Notes: generated from the sequence alone by a model not told the origin. 64,000 nt of DNA from Ensifer sp. IC4062 (GCF_020193575.1 NZ_JADYVD010000018.1:62001-126000); one strand, 5' to 3'; numbered from the stretch's first letter, positions 25,752 through 33,828 are shown. Numbers and translations: made by a program.

Positions 25752-26708
25752 ATGGGTTTCATCGACAAGGAAATAGCGCCCGTCGACGACGGCGCGCTGA
25801 CGGATGCCTATTCGCATGCAATTGCCGGCGCGGTCGATGTGGTCGGTCCGGCAGTCAGCCGCATCGAGCGCGTGGGCGGGAGGGCCGGTCATGGCTCGGG
25901 CTTCGCGGTTTCTTCCGACGGGCTGATCGTGACGAACAATCACGTCGTCGGTGATTCCAAAGCCGTTCGCATCACGACACCGGATGGCTTTGCGACGGAA
26001 GGTCGCGTGCTTGGTCGCGACGTCGACACCGACATCGCGTTGATACGAGCGAACTCGGGCGTCGGCGCCTGGGCGCGGCTGGGGGATTCGAAACGGTTGC
26101 GGCGCGGGCACATAGCCATTGCAATCGGCAATCCGCTGGGCTTCGAATGGACCGTCACGGCGGGCATCGTCTCGGCGCTTGGTCGCACCATGCGGGCGGC
26201 GAACGGGCGCCTGATGGACGACGTGATCCAGACGGACGCCGCCCTCAATCCCGGAAATTCGGGAGGGCCGCTGGTCTCCTCGGGCGGCGAAGTGATCGGC
26301 GTCAACACAGCCGTGATCCAGGGCGCGCAGAGCATCGCCTTTGCGGTTGCCTCGAACACGGCGAATTTCGTGATTTCGGAGATTCTGAGATACGGCCATG
26401 TCAGGCGGGCGTATATCGGCATTGCCGGCGACACGATCGAACTTCCGCGCAGGATCGCGTTGGCAGCCGGAACCGACCGGACGACGTCGGTCCGGCTGAG
26501 ACGGCTGGAACCCGGCGGCCCGGCCGAGCGCGGTGGCCTTCGGGAAGGCGACTATATTCTGTCGATCGACGGCAAGCCCGTCGCCGGCGTGGACGACGTC
26601 GTCAGGCTAATGGACGGTGAGAGGATCGGTCAGGCGACCGATCTCCTAATCTTTTCAGTGGCTGGCAAGATCGAAAAGAGGACCTTGGTGCCGATCGCTC
26701 GATCGTGA
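25752..26708 (+). CDS. trypsin-like serine protease with PDZ domain (S1C, HtrA-like), no signal peptide
   Basis: Protein of 318 aa starting MGFIDKEIAPVDDGALTDAY after GAGGATC. The catalytic triad is complete: His in IVTNNHVVG, Asp in DVDTDIALIRA, Ser in NPGNSGGPLVS. A C-terminal PDZ domain follows (RRLEPGGPAERGGLREGDYI...DGKPVAGVDDVVRLM). No N-terminal signal or membrane segment is visible, so unlike DegP/DegS it would be cytoplasmic. It stands alone, facing the minus-strand ycaO-tfuA cluster. A role in leader-peptide removal is conceivable but unsupported beyond proximity. Confidence 0.85.
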   Translation: MGFIDKEIAPVDDGALTDAYSHAIAGAVDVVGPAVSRIERVGGRAGHGSGFAVSSDGLIVTNNHVVGDSKAVRITTPDGFATEGRVLGRDVDTDIALIRANSGVGAWARLGDSKRLRRGHIAIAIGNPLGFEWTVTAGIVSALGRTMRAANGRLMDDVIQTDAALNPGNSGGPLVSSGGEVIGVNTAVIQGAQSIAFAVASNTANFVISEILRYGHVRRAYIGIAGDTIELPRRIALAAGTDRTTSVRLRRLEPGGPAERGGLREGDYILSIDGKPVAGVDDVVRLMDGERIGQATDLLIFSVAGKIEKRTLVPIARS

Positions 26709-26730
26709 TGGGGCCATGCCGATTGCCAAC

Positions 26731-26755
26731 GAGCCCGAGGAGCTGGAGCGGGCTC
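26731..26755. terminator. hairpin between convergent protease and 78-aa gene
   Basis: Perfect seven-base arms GAGCCCG and CGGGCTC surround an 11-base loop, 23 bases past the protease stop codon and in the gap between converging genes. No T-tract is present on either strand. Confidence 0.35.
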
Positions 26756-26801
26756 CCGGCGGAAACCGCTCCATGCTCCACGCCCCTCTCCATGCGTTTG
26801 G

Positions 26802-27038
26802 TTAGCAGCGGCCCAGGCTGCCCAGCGCCATCAGGTCGACCGTCGGAAGAACGTTCTTGTCGGTGATGTATTCAACTTCCTGGAGCAGAGAGGCCAAAGC
26901 CAGTTCCAGGCAATATTGCACGCCTTCGACGTTCAATGTCTTGGCAGAGTCTCGCGCGTAGCTGACGAGGCGGGCAAGGGCCAGAAGTTCCTTCTCCCTG
27001 TCCTCCACGTCGATAGGTAACTTAATGGATTGCTGCAT
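26802..27038 (-). CDS. conserved-looking 78-aa hypothetical protein
   Basis: Small acidic protein starting MQQSIKLPIDVEDREKELLA, with GGGGAAAA just upstream of the ATG at 27038. It is predicted mostly helical (LALARLVSYARDSAKTLNVE; YCLELALASLLQEVEYITD) and ends MALGSLGRC. The longer frame upstream of 27038 has no good start. It lies downstream of tfuA on the same strand, 121 bases away. No family is recognised. It could be a regulator, an immunity factor or an unrelated gene; two Cys residues make a peptide-substrate role possible but there is no leader/core pattern. Confidence 0.55.
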   Translation of the reverse strand: MQQSIKLPIDVEDREKELLALARLVSYARDSAKTLNVEGVQYCLELALASLLQEVEYITDKNVLPTVDLMALGSLGRC

Positions 27039-27159
27039 GATTTTCCCCAGTGCCACTCGGGGGTCACTGCGACCCGCTTTCGCCAGCAATATAGCGTGAC
27101 TTCCGGGTCGTGGGCGTGACACAAGCGTGACACACGCTGAATGGGAAAAGCAATCCGTC

Positions 27160-27879
27160 CTACGTCTCAGGTTGATTAAACAAAACCTTCCACATACTTG
27201 TCGAATTGAGCGCCCAGCCGGGACTTTCGCTGCGCCGGTCGTCCGGTTGAGCCCGGACCGCATCGAAGAGCGCGAGGGCGTCGGCGCGCTTCTGGTCGAC
27301 CATCTCCCGCTGCAGCCTTGCCGCCAAGGCGGCGCGGTCGCCATCCGCTCGAAGGTCTGCAGCGGCAACGATCATTGCCCATGTGCGCCGCTTGTAGAAT
27401 ATTTGTCCGGCTGCTGCCTCGATCCGCGCAGCATCCGCGGCGGTAATCAGGCCGGCATGCTCGAGGCGTGCAACCGTCGCGCGCACATTGACGAGCGGGA
27501 CCGTGAGCGGCGCATGGCCGAGTTCGGCGGGAGTGTGAAGCAGGGCCACATCCGAGTCGTCCGCCAGCTCGCCTGCGGCGTACTGGCGATATATTTCTCC
27601 GATCCCGACCATTCCGAAGGGCGCGCATTCGGCGGCACGCAAGGCACCCATGCTCGCCGCCCCAAAGACGTGCACGCCTTGTGACAGGGCGAACAGTATC
27701 TCCTTGTGCCAGACCGGCGCCACATGTTCGAAATTGCCGTCGACGAGGCCGATAGTCGTCGCGCCGGCGCGTGCGGCGCGCAAGATGTCTCCCTGCATCG
27801 CCGGCGGTCGGACCATGAAGGCCGCACCGGCGCGTTCGCGCGCATCGGGGACGGTCGGACCGACGAAGACGATCTTCAT
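27160..27879 (-). CDS. tfuA: TfuA-like protein
   Basis: Protein of 239 aa with the TfuA core: MKIVFVGPTVPDARERAGA, then DGNFEHVAPVWHKEILFALS, GVHVFGAASMGALRAAE, and GMVGIGEIYRQYAAGEL. TfuA proteins act with YcaO enzymes, most clearly in peptide-backbone thioamide formation, where TfuA is thought to provide or release sulfide. Its ATG overlaps the ycaO stop (ATGA), so the two are translationally coupled. The C-terminal quarter (after about residue 190) is more variable and rich in Arg/Asp. The name is associated with the trifolitoxin locus of Rhizobium. Confidence 0.92.
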   Translation of the reverse strand: MKIVFVGPTVPDARERAGAAFMVRPPAMQGDILRAARAGATTIGLVDGNFEHVAPVWHKEILFALSQGVHVFGAASMGALRAAECAPFGMVGIGEIYRQYAAGELADDSDVALLHTPAELGHAPLTVPLVNVRATVARLEHAGLITAADAARIEAAAGQIFYKRRTWAMIVAAADLRADGDRAALAARLQREMVDQKRADALALFDAVRAQPDDRRSESPGWALNSTSMWKVLFNQPET

Positions 27880-29069
27880 GCCACCTCCAGTGCCCAGGAG
27901 AGCGCCCGTGTGCCGAAGCGGCGCTTGCGCTCGCCCTCCGGATTCTCCAGCTCCGGAACGAACACTTTGACGACCGCAAATGGCAGGCCCGCGCCAAGCA
28001 ATGGCACGGAGACGACCGGGCCGATGCCGGCGTGGCGCAGCCGCTGCAGGACGAAAGGCAAGAGTGCGTCCGGTCCTCCCGCCTCTGCGGTGTGGACGCG
28101 TGTCGGCTCTTGCGGCACAGCTTCGAACAGTCTTTGCGTCTGTTGCGGCAAGGGGCGAACAAACGTCTCCGGATAGACGTCGTCGCGCGCCCCGCTAATA
28201 TAGGTGAGCCGCGATTGGGCCGCCTCGGTCACGGCGCGGATCGCCGCTCTCACTGCGCTCGGATGTGCCCCGTGTCCGACGGTGACATGATGGAAAAGTG
28301 GCGCCTTCGCCGTAAGGATGTCTTTCCCGGCCACGACGGCGGTGAAGCACGGTATGCAGACATCGCTGGTGATGTCGAAAAGGCGCAGCTCGAGATCTGC
28401 CGCGGCAATCTTTGCGGCCATCGCAGCAAGCACCGGATCGCCGAGCGCCTCGGGTAAAACGCAGCTTCGAAGCCTCGAGGCTAGTGGCGTGAGGCGCCAC
28501 AGCACCTCCGCATCACGTTCGATCCGTTCCAGGAGCCCATGCAGCACTGCTTCCGTTTCAATGTTGCCGGAGGCGAGGCCATCGGACGATTGCCAGTACC
28601 GGCAGTTCTCCACCGTCCTGTCGAGCAGGACGGCCTCGAGCGGAACCCATGTCGGCGCCCCTCCGTCGAGGTCGCGGCCGAGTACCCACCGGATCGCTTC
28701 GCTATCGGTAAGGTCCGGCTGGCCGGCGGCGATCAGCCCCGGCAGAGACAGGGCCTGATTGCCTTCGGCCAACAGGTCACTGCGGCTCGCAACTCTCGTC
28801 GGCACGCGCGGCGCGCAGGCGACGGCACGCTCGAGCGCCTCCATGGCGGCCGAGACCTTGGCGTCGATGTCCGTTATGCCCTTGCCTTGATTGATGACCA
28901 AGGATTTCGAATTCGGAGACACGGCATTCCAGACGGGAATGCCGATGCAATCCAGTCCGGTCAGGCGCGCAAGCCGCGTGATGCCGAACTCCGACAAAAG
29001 GGGCTCGATCCGGCCGAAGGTTGTTTCGGCGGTGCAGATCCGATCGGAATAGCGAATTGATGTGGACAT
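27876..29069 (-). CDS. YcaO-domain protein (TfuA-associated)
   Basis: Protein of 397 aa from MSTSIRYSDRICTAETTFGR. The YcaO ATP-binding and Mg-binding segments are visible: SKSLVINQGKGITDIDAKVS then AAMEALERAVA; SGNIETEAVLHGLLERIERD; and AIRAVTEAAQSRLTYISGAR. YcaO enzymes activate backbone amide oxygens with ATP to form azolines, amidines or thioamides; a TfuA partner points to thioamidation. There is no fused or adjacent ThiF/Ocin-type E1-like partner, so classical azoline formation is less likely. The gene lies 65 bases downstream of a 72-aa small ORF. Confidence 0.92.
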   Translation of the reverse strand: MSTSIRYSDRICTAETTFGRIEPLLSEFGITRLARLTGLDCIGIPVWNAVSPNSKSLVINQGKGITDIDAKVSAAMEALERAVACAPRVPTRVASRSDLLAEGNQALSLPGLIAAGQPDLTDSEAIRWVLGRDLDGGAPTWVPLEAVLLDRTVENCRYWQSSDGLASGNIETEAVLHGLLERIERDAEVLWRLTPLASRLRSCVLPEALGDPVLAAMAAKIAAADLELRLFDITSDVCIPCFTAVVAGKDILTAKAPLFHHVTVGHGAHPSAVRAAIRAVTEAAQSRLTYISGARDDVYPETFVRPLPQQTQRLFEAVPQEPTRVHTAEAGGPDALLPFVLQRLRHAGIGPVVSVPLLGAGLPFAVVKVFVPELENPEGERKRRFGTRALSWALEVA

Positions 29070-29134
29070 GGCCTTGAAGAGACGCGCGGGCGTGGTCCAT
29101 TTGGTCTGCCGCCCGTCGCGATAATGGCTGGCGG

Positions 29135-29353
29135 CTAGCCGTCCAGAAAGCCGCCGAAAACAGCGTCGGCGGTACTTGCCGTAGCTGCAAGATTGACGGT
29201 CTTGACGACCGTGGCGCCAGCCTTGCGCAATGCGTCGGCGTCGGCCAGCGCGCCCTGCTTGGGCGGATCGATCCTGGTGACCGTCCCCGCCTTGAGATCG
29301 GCGAGCCACAAATGGTCCTCTCCGGCAATGCCGAAAACAACAACCTCAGCCAT
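29135..29353 (-). CDS. small 72-aa protein, candidate RiPP precursor peptide
   Basis: An ATG at 29353 preceded by AGAGGGG at good spacing opens a 72-codon gene on the ycaO strand. The first two thirds (MAEVVVFGIAGEDHLWLADL, KAGTVTRIDPPKQGALADAD) look ordered. The tail ATASTADAVFGGFLDG is small-residue rich like a core region. There is no Cys and a single Ser, so Cys-derived thiazoles are excluded; backbone thioamides would not need side-chain nucleophiles. Position directly before ycaO-tfuA is the main support. It may instead be an accessory or leader-binding protein. Confidence 0.6.
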   Translation of the reverse strand: MAEVVVFGIAGEDHLWLADLKAGTVTRIDPPKQGALADADALRKAGATVVKTVNLAATASTADAVFGGFLDG

Positions 29354-29389
29354 TCATTCACCCCTCTTGCTATTGCGCGGAATTGCGCC

Positions 29390-31258
29390 TCAAAAACCCG
29401 CCTTCTCCAGGCCCTCGCGGTAATGTTCCCTCTGCCATTCCTCGCGGATGGGCACGATCGCCATCCACCGGTCGAGATCGAAATCCGGATGGACATCGAG
29501 TGTCTTGCGCACGAACTGGCGCGCCTTTCTGCGGTCGCCGAGCATGCCCCAGCTCGCTGCCGACAGCCGGTCGGCAGGCGTCCGGTCCCGCATCCGGTCG
29601 ATGTAGGCGAGAGCCTGCTCATAGTGGCCAAGAGAGTAGCTGGCACTGGCGGCCGTCCAGAAATACTCGTCCGGAGCGATCGGGTTAAGGTCGATCGCCG
29701 CCTCGATCTTCCGCAATCCCTCTCCGGGCCGGGAGGCCTGCACGAGGGTATCGGCGTAGCTGGCGATAACATTGGCGTAGTGCGGGCTGAGCCCTTCCGC
29801 CCGGTCGTGGAACTCAGCGCTCTCATCGAATTCGCGGAGGTAGAGCTTGACGACGCCGAGTTCCCTGTAGCCGGAGGCGAGCGTCTCGTCCGCGGCCACG
29901 GCCTCGCGAGCATGTCTCTCGGCGAGCGTCAACAATTCGCGATCGCCGCGCGCCGTCAGCAGCCATTCGACGAAATAGCTTCGCGCGAGTCCGCTCATGG
30001 CGGGGGCGAAGTCCTTCTGGCCGCTAAGGGCCTCGCGGAAGCTCTTGCGCGCCCGGCGGATCTCGGGAAGGTTGAGATGCTTGAGATACCGCTGGCCGAG
30101 GAGGTAGCCGCGGTAGGACTCGCCATTGCGCTCGTAGACGTGGCGGGCGGTTTCATTCCGCTCGACCTGGCTTGCGATCGCCGAAGCGATCCGATGCGCA
30201 ATGCCCCTGCGCGACTGCATCAGACCGTCGCCGACGAGATTGAAACGGTCGGCCCAGATGACCTCGTCGTTTGCAAAGAAGATCAGCTGGGCAAAGAGGC
30301 TCTGTCGGTCACCCTCGTCGGTCAATCGCGTGTCGAGGATATAGCTGATGGAGTGCCGTTCGTAGGTGTTCGCCTTGTCGGACTGGAGGCCGATCTGCGC
30401 CGCTGTATAGGGCGCGATGACACTGACGGACCGGAGGGCGCAGAGGCCGATCGTCACGTCCTCGATGAGCGAACTTGCAAAGATCGCCGCGGCGCCATCT
30501 CCGCGTCCGGAGTTCGGCGGCAGCAGCACGAGTCGCGGCGGCCTTCTCTGGTGATCGTCGTCCCGGGGGAGGATCTCGACGGGCACGGACGGTGGGTTGC
30601 CGATGATCGGAACCGACCGGCTGACGCTATCGAAGATGACCTGCGCGTCATGGTGCCGTCCTTCGGACTCCAGCACAGCCTTCAAGACTTTGCGGACTTC
30701 CTCGTCCGACGGATTGCGTTCGAGCAATCGCATTGCCGCCGATTTGAGAAGTTCGCGATGTTTGCGCTCGGCGGCGGGCGCCGCGGCAAGCAAGCTTTCC
30801 CTAAGCAGGGACGTATGCATCTCGCGCTGGCGGCCGATCCAGGCATCGACGGCTTTGCCGTGCGATTTCGTATCCTTCAGGAAATCGTCGCGCAGCACGG
30901 TGGCAATGCGGCAGAAGCGAACCACGGCGTCGCCGCCGTCGTCGGTCACCGCATCGAGATCGCTCGTCAAGGTTCCGGGATTGAGCAGGATCGACGACTG
31001 CGAAAAAGTCAGGAAGGTTCGGCCGAGCTCCATCTGTTGCGCGGTGATGCGGGAAACTGTCTTGCGCAGGTTGACATAGGCCTGGCTGGGCTCGACCCCG
31101 TCCCAGAGCAGCCTGGCAGTTTCCGCCCGGGATTGCTCGCGATAGCCGTTGGCAATCGCAAGACACAGGATGAGCAGGCCCTTCTCGGGGAAAGTGACTT
31201 CGCGGCCCGCCTCGTTCAGCAGGCGCAATCGTCCCAGAGTTTGTAACCTGTAGGTCAT
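29390..31258 (-). CDS. SARP-like transcriptional activator with C-terminal TPRs
   Basis: Protein of 622 aa. Residues 1-100 resemble the winged-helix DNA-binding domain of SARP/OmpR-type activators (MTYRLQTLGRLRLLNEAGRE...SRAETARLLWDG...ANLRKTVSRI-like YVNLRKTVSRI). A bacterial transcriptional activator-like helical region follows to about 225. Residues about 240-350 resemble the TolB-N/adenylate cyclase-associated segment (FASSLIEDVTIGLCALRSVS VIAP). From 400 on there are TPR-like repeats (SGLARSYFVEWLLTARGDRE; EAAIDLNPIAPDEYFWTAAS). It sits 36 bases upstream of the small ORF and so probably controls the ycaO-tfuA genes. Confidence 0.75.
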   Translation of the reverse strand: MTYRLQTLGRLRLLNEAGREVTFPEKGLLILCLAIANGYREQSRAETARLLWDGVEPSQAYVNLRKTVSRITAQQMELGRTFLTFSQSSILLNPGTLTSDLDAVTDDGGDAVVRFCRIATVLRDDFLKDTKSHGKAVDAWIGRQREMHTSLLRESLLAAAPAAERKHRELLKSAAMRLLERNPSDEEVRKVLKAVLESEGRHHDAQVIFDSVSRSVPIIGNPPSVPVEILPRDDDHQRRPPRLVLLPPNSGRGDGAAAIFASSLIEDVTIGLCALRSVSVIAPYTAAQIGLQSDKANTYERHSISYILDTRLTDEGDRQSLFAQLIFFANDEVIWADRFNLVGDGLMQSRRGIAHRIASAIASQVERNETARHVYERNGESYRGYLLGQRYLKHLNLPEIRRARKSFREALSGQKDFAPAMSGLARSYFVEWLLTARGDRELLTLAERHAREAVAADETLASGYRELGVVKLYLREFDESAEFHDRAEGLSPHYANVIASYADTLVQASRPGEGLRKIEAAIDLNPIAPDEYFWTAASASYSLGHYEQALAYIDRMRDRTPADRLSAASWGMLGDRRKARQFVRKTLDVHPDFDLDRWMAIVPIREEWQREHYREGLEKAGF

Positions 31259-31295
31259 GCGGCCCCCTCGCTGACGGTAAGGCTATTTCTGGTCT

Positions 31296-31754
31296 TTAAC
31301 CGTGCAGAGGCTCGGTGCGACGCACCCCCGAAGCGACGCTCGTCGACTCCGTCTCCGGAGCCTGGGCCATGGCGGCGACAAGCGAGATGATCTTCTTGCG
31401 CAACACCGGATCGGCAATCTTCAGGAACGCCCTGTTGAGCGCGATGCCCTCCTTCGAGGCCACGAAGGAAGAAATCTCGTTCGATTCATGCATGTCGCCC
31501 GCGCTGTCTCGCCCTGCCGGCTTGTCATCCTCGCGTTGGAAGAAGAAGCTCGGGTGGACGCCCAGGATATCGGCAATCGCCTGCAGCCGGCTCGCGCCGA
31601 TGCGGTTTGTGCCCTTTTCGTACTTCTGTACCTGCTGAAACGTGATGCCCAAGCCATCGGCCAGCTTTTCCTGGCTCAGCCCGACCATCAGTCTGCGCAT
31701 TCTGACACGAGAACCGACGAAGGTATCTATCGGGTTTGGATCCTTCTTATTCAT
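31296..31754 (-). CDS. XRE-family transcriptional regulator (PraR-like)
   Basis: Protein of 152 aa. The helix-turn-helix is RMRRLMVGLSQEKLADGLGI followed by TFQQVQKYEKGTNRIGASRL, with the preceding NPIDTFVGSRVR. This is the pattern of the rhizobial PraR-type repressors, which are linked to quorum sensing and biofilm control. The C-terminus is variable and unstructured. The start at 31754 follows GAGGAGAATC. It is 37 bases upstream of the SARP gene on the same strand, so the two may form a regulatory operon. Confidence 0.88.
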   Translation of the reverse strand: MNKKDPNPIDTFVGSRVRMRRLMVGLSQEKLADGLGITFQQVQKYEKGTNRIGASRLQAIADILGVHPSFFFQREDDKPAGRDSAGDMHESNEISSFVASKEGIALNRAFLKIADPVLRKKIISLVAAMAQAPETESTSVASGVRRTEPLHG

Positions 31755-31864
31755 CGCAGTGATTCTCCTCGGAACGGTTCGACCTCATCCATATGAGTTT
31801 GCTCGAATAAATGACGTGATGCAATCAGGGCGCGCCAAAATCCGGGGCCCGAAGCACATTTTGT

Positions 31865-31887
31865 GATTGTGTGCGTTGCGATTGTGT
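31865..31887. promoter_or_regulatory. GATTGTGT direct repeats upstream of the XRE gene
   Basis: Two GATTGTGT octamers at 31865-31872 and 31880-31887 are 15 bases apart, about 110 bases upstream of the XRE start. Spacing of about 1.5 helical turns and position suggest a protein-binding site. No regulator is assigned. Confidence 0.3.
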
Positions 31888-31995
31888 CGCGCACAAGGCA
31901 TATGGCCGCCCGATGGCTGCCGGCCGCCTCATCCGACGGTCGGCTCTCGTGAAATCGGCGCCATGAAGGGTTCGGCACCGGCGACTGCGAAGCCG

Positions 31996-32619
31996 TCAGA
32001 CGAACCGGGTTGCGGTCGAGGCGAGCGCGGTCACGCCAAATCCGATGAGCAGGAGACCGGAAAGGCGCGACACCCAGGTGGCGAAACCGTCCGGAAGCCG
32101 TGTCTTGGCAAGCGCGACGCCGCCGCTCAGGAAGAACCACCAGGCGAGCGAACCGAGAAAGACGCCGGAGACGACAATCGCGCCTTTTGCGCCGTCGCCG
32201 ACCGTCGAAAGCCCGAGCCCCGCGAAGATGGCGGCGAAGGACAGGATCGTCGTGGGGTTGGCGATCGTCAGGAAGAAGGTCGCGGTCGTCGTGTGAATGA
32301 GATCGCGCGCGTCGATCTCGGCGGCCGCAACAACTGGTCTCGGCGCCAATCCGCGCCAGCCGAGCCAGATCATGAACAGACCTCCCACCAGGCCGAGCGG
32401 CGTCGAGATCACGGAAAGCACGGCAGCGAATGCCGCAAAGCCGACCGCCGCCAGCATCGCGTAGGCCGCGTCCGCGAGCGCGGTTCCGAGACCACCGGCG
32501 ACGCCGGCCCAAAAGCCGTGCGCGAGCGTGCGGCTGATGCAAAGCGCGCCGATCGGACCGACCGGCGCGGCAATGGCGAGGCCGAGCAGGAGGCCTTTGC
32601 CGAAGAGCAGTATGGACAT
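31996..32619 (-). CDS. LysE/RhtB family exporter
   Basis: Membrane protein of 207 aa with six hydrophobic segments. Family features are LLLGLAIAAPVGPIGALCIS at the N-terminus, the loop around GGLFMIWLGWRG, and FLTIANPTTILSFAAIFAGL in the middle. LysE proteins export amino acids or similar metabolites. The gene begins two bases after the Lrp-type regulator stop, so the pair is an operon in which the regulator probably senses the exported amino acid. Confidence 0.9.
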   Translation of the reverse strand: MSILLFGKGLLLGLAIAAPVGPIGALCISRTLAHGFWAGVAGGLGTALADAAYAMLAAVGFAAFAAVLSVISTPLGLVGGLFMIWLGWRGLAPRPVVAAAEIDARDLIHTTTATFFLTIANPTTILSFAAIFAGLGLSTVGDGAKGAIVVSGVFLGSLAWWFFLSGGVALAKTRLPDGFATWVSRLSGLLLIGFGVTALASTATRFV

Positions 32620-32621
32620 GG

Positions 32622-33074
32622 CTATCGGGCCTCCGGCCCTGTGAAGAGGTTATCGGCAACGGTCGAAAGCGCGATGACGGTCTCGCTGCGGGCGAGATAT
32701 CGCCGCGCTTTCAGCTCCGAGAGAAACGGCTCGATGTCTGCGAGCGTCGGCATGCGAATCTTGACGCAATAGGACCATGCGCCAGTCACGTGATGACATT
32801 CGGCGACGACCGGGTGCGCCGCCATGAATGCACGAAATTCGGCTTCATCGGCATCGGCCGAAAGGGCGATCCAGACAAAGGCGAGAACGTCGAGGCCAAG
32901 GGCGCGATGATCAACATCGAGCGTAAAACGGCGGATAATACCGTTGGCAACCAGCCGGCGGATGCGTTCGTTGACCGCCGAGGGTGAGAGATCGACCGCC
33001 GCACCGATATCGGTCAGCGAGGTGCGGGCATCCTCCGCAAGAATTCCAATTATTTTTCTGTCTGTAACGTCCAT
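32622..33074 (-). CDS. Lrp/AsnC family regulator
   Basis: Protein of 150 aa: N-terminal HTH (MDVTDRKIIGILAEDARTSL; GAAVDLSPSAVNERIRRLVA) and C-terminal RAM ligand/oligomer domain (VLAFVWIALSADADEAEFRA; CHHVTGAWSYCVKI). The start at 33074 is chosen. An ATG at 33089 is only three bases after a perfect TATAAT, so transcripts would be leaderless or have a very short leader there. It likely controls the LysE exporter gene downstream. Confidence 0.88.
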   Translation of the reverse strand: MDVTDRKIIGILAEDARTSLTDIGAAVDLSPSAVNERIRRLVANGIIRRFTLDVDHRALGLDVLAFVWIALSADADEAEFRAFMAAHPVVAECHHVTGAWSYCVKIRMPTLADIEPFLSELKARRYLARSETVIALSTVADNLFTGPEAR

Positions 33075-33092
33075 GACAGAAAAATACATGGC

Positions 33093-33098
33093 ATTATA
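33093..33098 (-). promoter_or_regulatory. -10 element of the lrp-lysE operon
   Basis: Consensus TATAAT on the minus strand, with no good -35 at 17 bases. Its closeness to the ATGs at 33089 and 33074 implies a nearly leaderless message. Confidence 0.4.
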
Positions 33099-33241
33099 CC
33101 GAATTACAACGGATTTTTCGGAAATGCTTGCTTTCGAGCATATGAAGCTGGGGCGGCAGGCCTGCTGCTCCGCTTGCCCACTGAGGGCGCGAAAGCTATG
33201 AGCGGAGGGATAATCACTCGCCAGCAGACGGGGATGCTAGG

Positions 33242-33784
33242 ATGATGATCGAGAAGAGGCACAGAGACGTGGCGCCGGCGCATCGATTTCCAGGCTCGAT
33301 CATCGTGATGGGCGTCTCAGGAAGCGGAAAATCGTCCGTGGGCGAACGCATCGCGAAGGCTTATGGCTATCCCTTCATCGAAGGGGATGCCCTGCATCCG
33401 CCCGAGAACATCAAGAAAATGTCCGAAGGCATTCCACTGACCGACGACGACCGTTGGCCATGGCTTACGGCGATCGGCCGTACGCTCTCGGACAGCACCG
33501 GCCCGGCGGTCGTGGCCTGCTCGGCGCTCAAGCTCAGTTATCGGCAGAAGCTGCGTGATAGCGCGCCGGCGGTGCTCGCCTTCGTCCATCTCCATGGAAG
33601 CGAGGCGGTGTTAGCGGAACGGATGCAACACCGCACCGGGCACTTCATGCCGGCGTCCTTGTTGAAGACCCAACTCGCGACCCTGGAAGATCCGACCGGC
33701 GAGGCGAACACGGTGGCGATCGACATCGACCAACCGCTGGACGCAATCGTCGATGAGGCGCTTGCCGCGCTCGGCAAGATGTAG
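33242..33784 (+). CDS. gntK: gluconokinase
   Basis: Small P-loop kinase of 180 aa. The Walker A is VMGVSGSGKSSVGERIA, followed by the gluconokinase segments FIEGDALHPPENIKKMSEGI, PLTDDDRWPWLTAIG, VVACSALKLSYRQKLR and HRTGHFMPASLLKTQLATLE. It phosphorylates D-gluconate to 6-phosphogluconate. A tandem ATG at 33245 is an alternative start. It stands alone, divergent from the Lrp gene, with no transporter or GntR next to it. Confidence 0.93.
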   Translation: MMIEKRHRDVAPAHRFPGSIIVMGVSGSGKSSVGERIAKAYGYPFIEGDALHPPENIKKMSEGIPLTDDDRWPWLTAIGRTLSDSTGPAVVACSALKLSYRQKLRDSAPAVLAFVHLHGSEAVLAERMQHRTGHFMPASLLKTQLATLEDPTGEANTVAIDIDQPLDAIVDEALAALGKM

Positions 33785-33828
33785 CCGCGTGCGCTCCCCT
33801 ATTCCTTAAGGTTTGATTAACGGCGCGG

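Noticed and set aside
29312..31246. 644-codon plus-strand frame opposite the SARP/TPR gene
   Set aside because: The minus-strand protein has coherent domain order and operon spacing; the plus-strand frame is antisense-like and lacks a Shine-Dalgarno.
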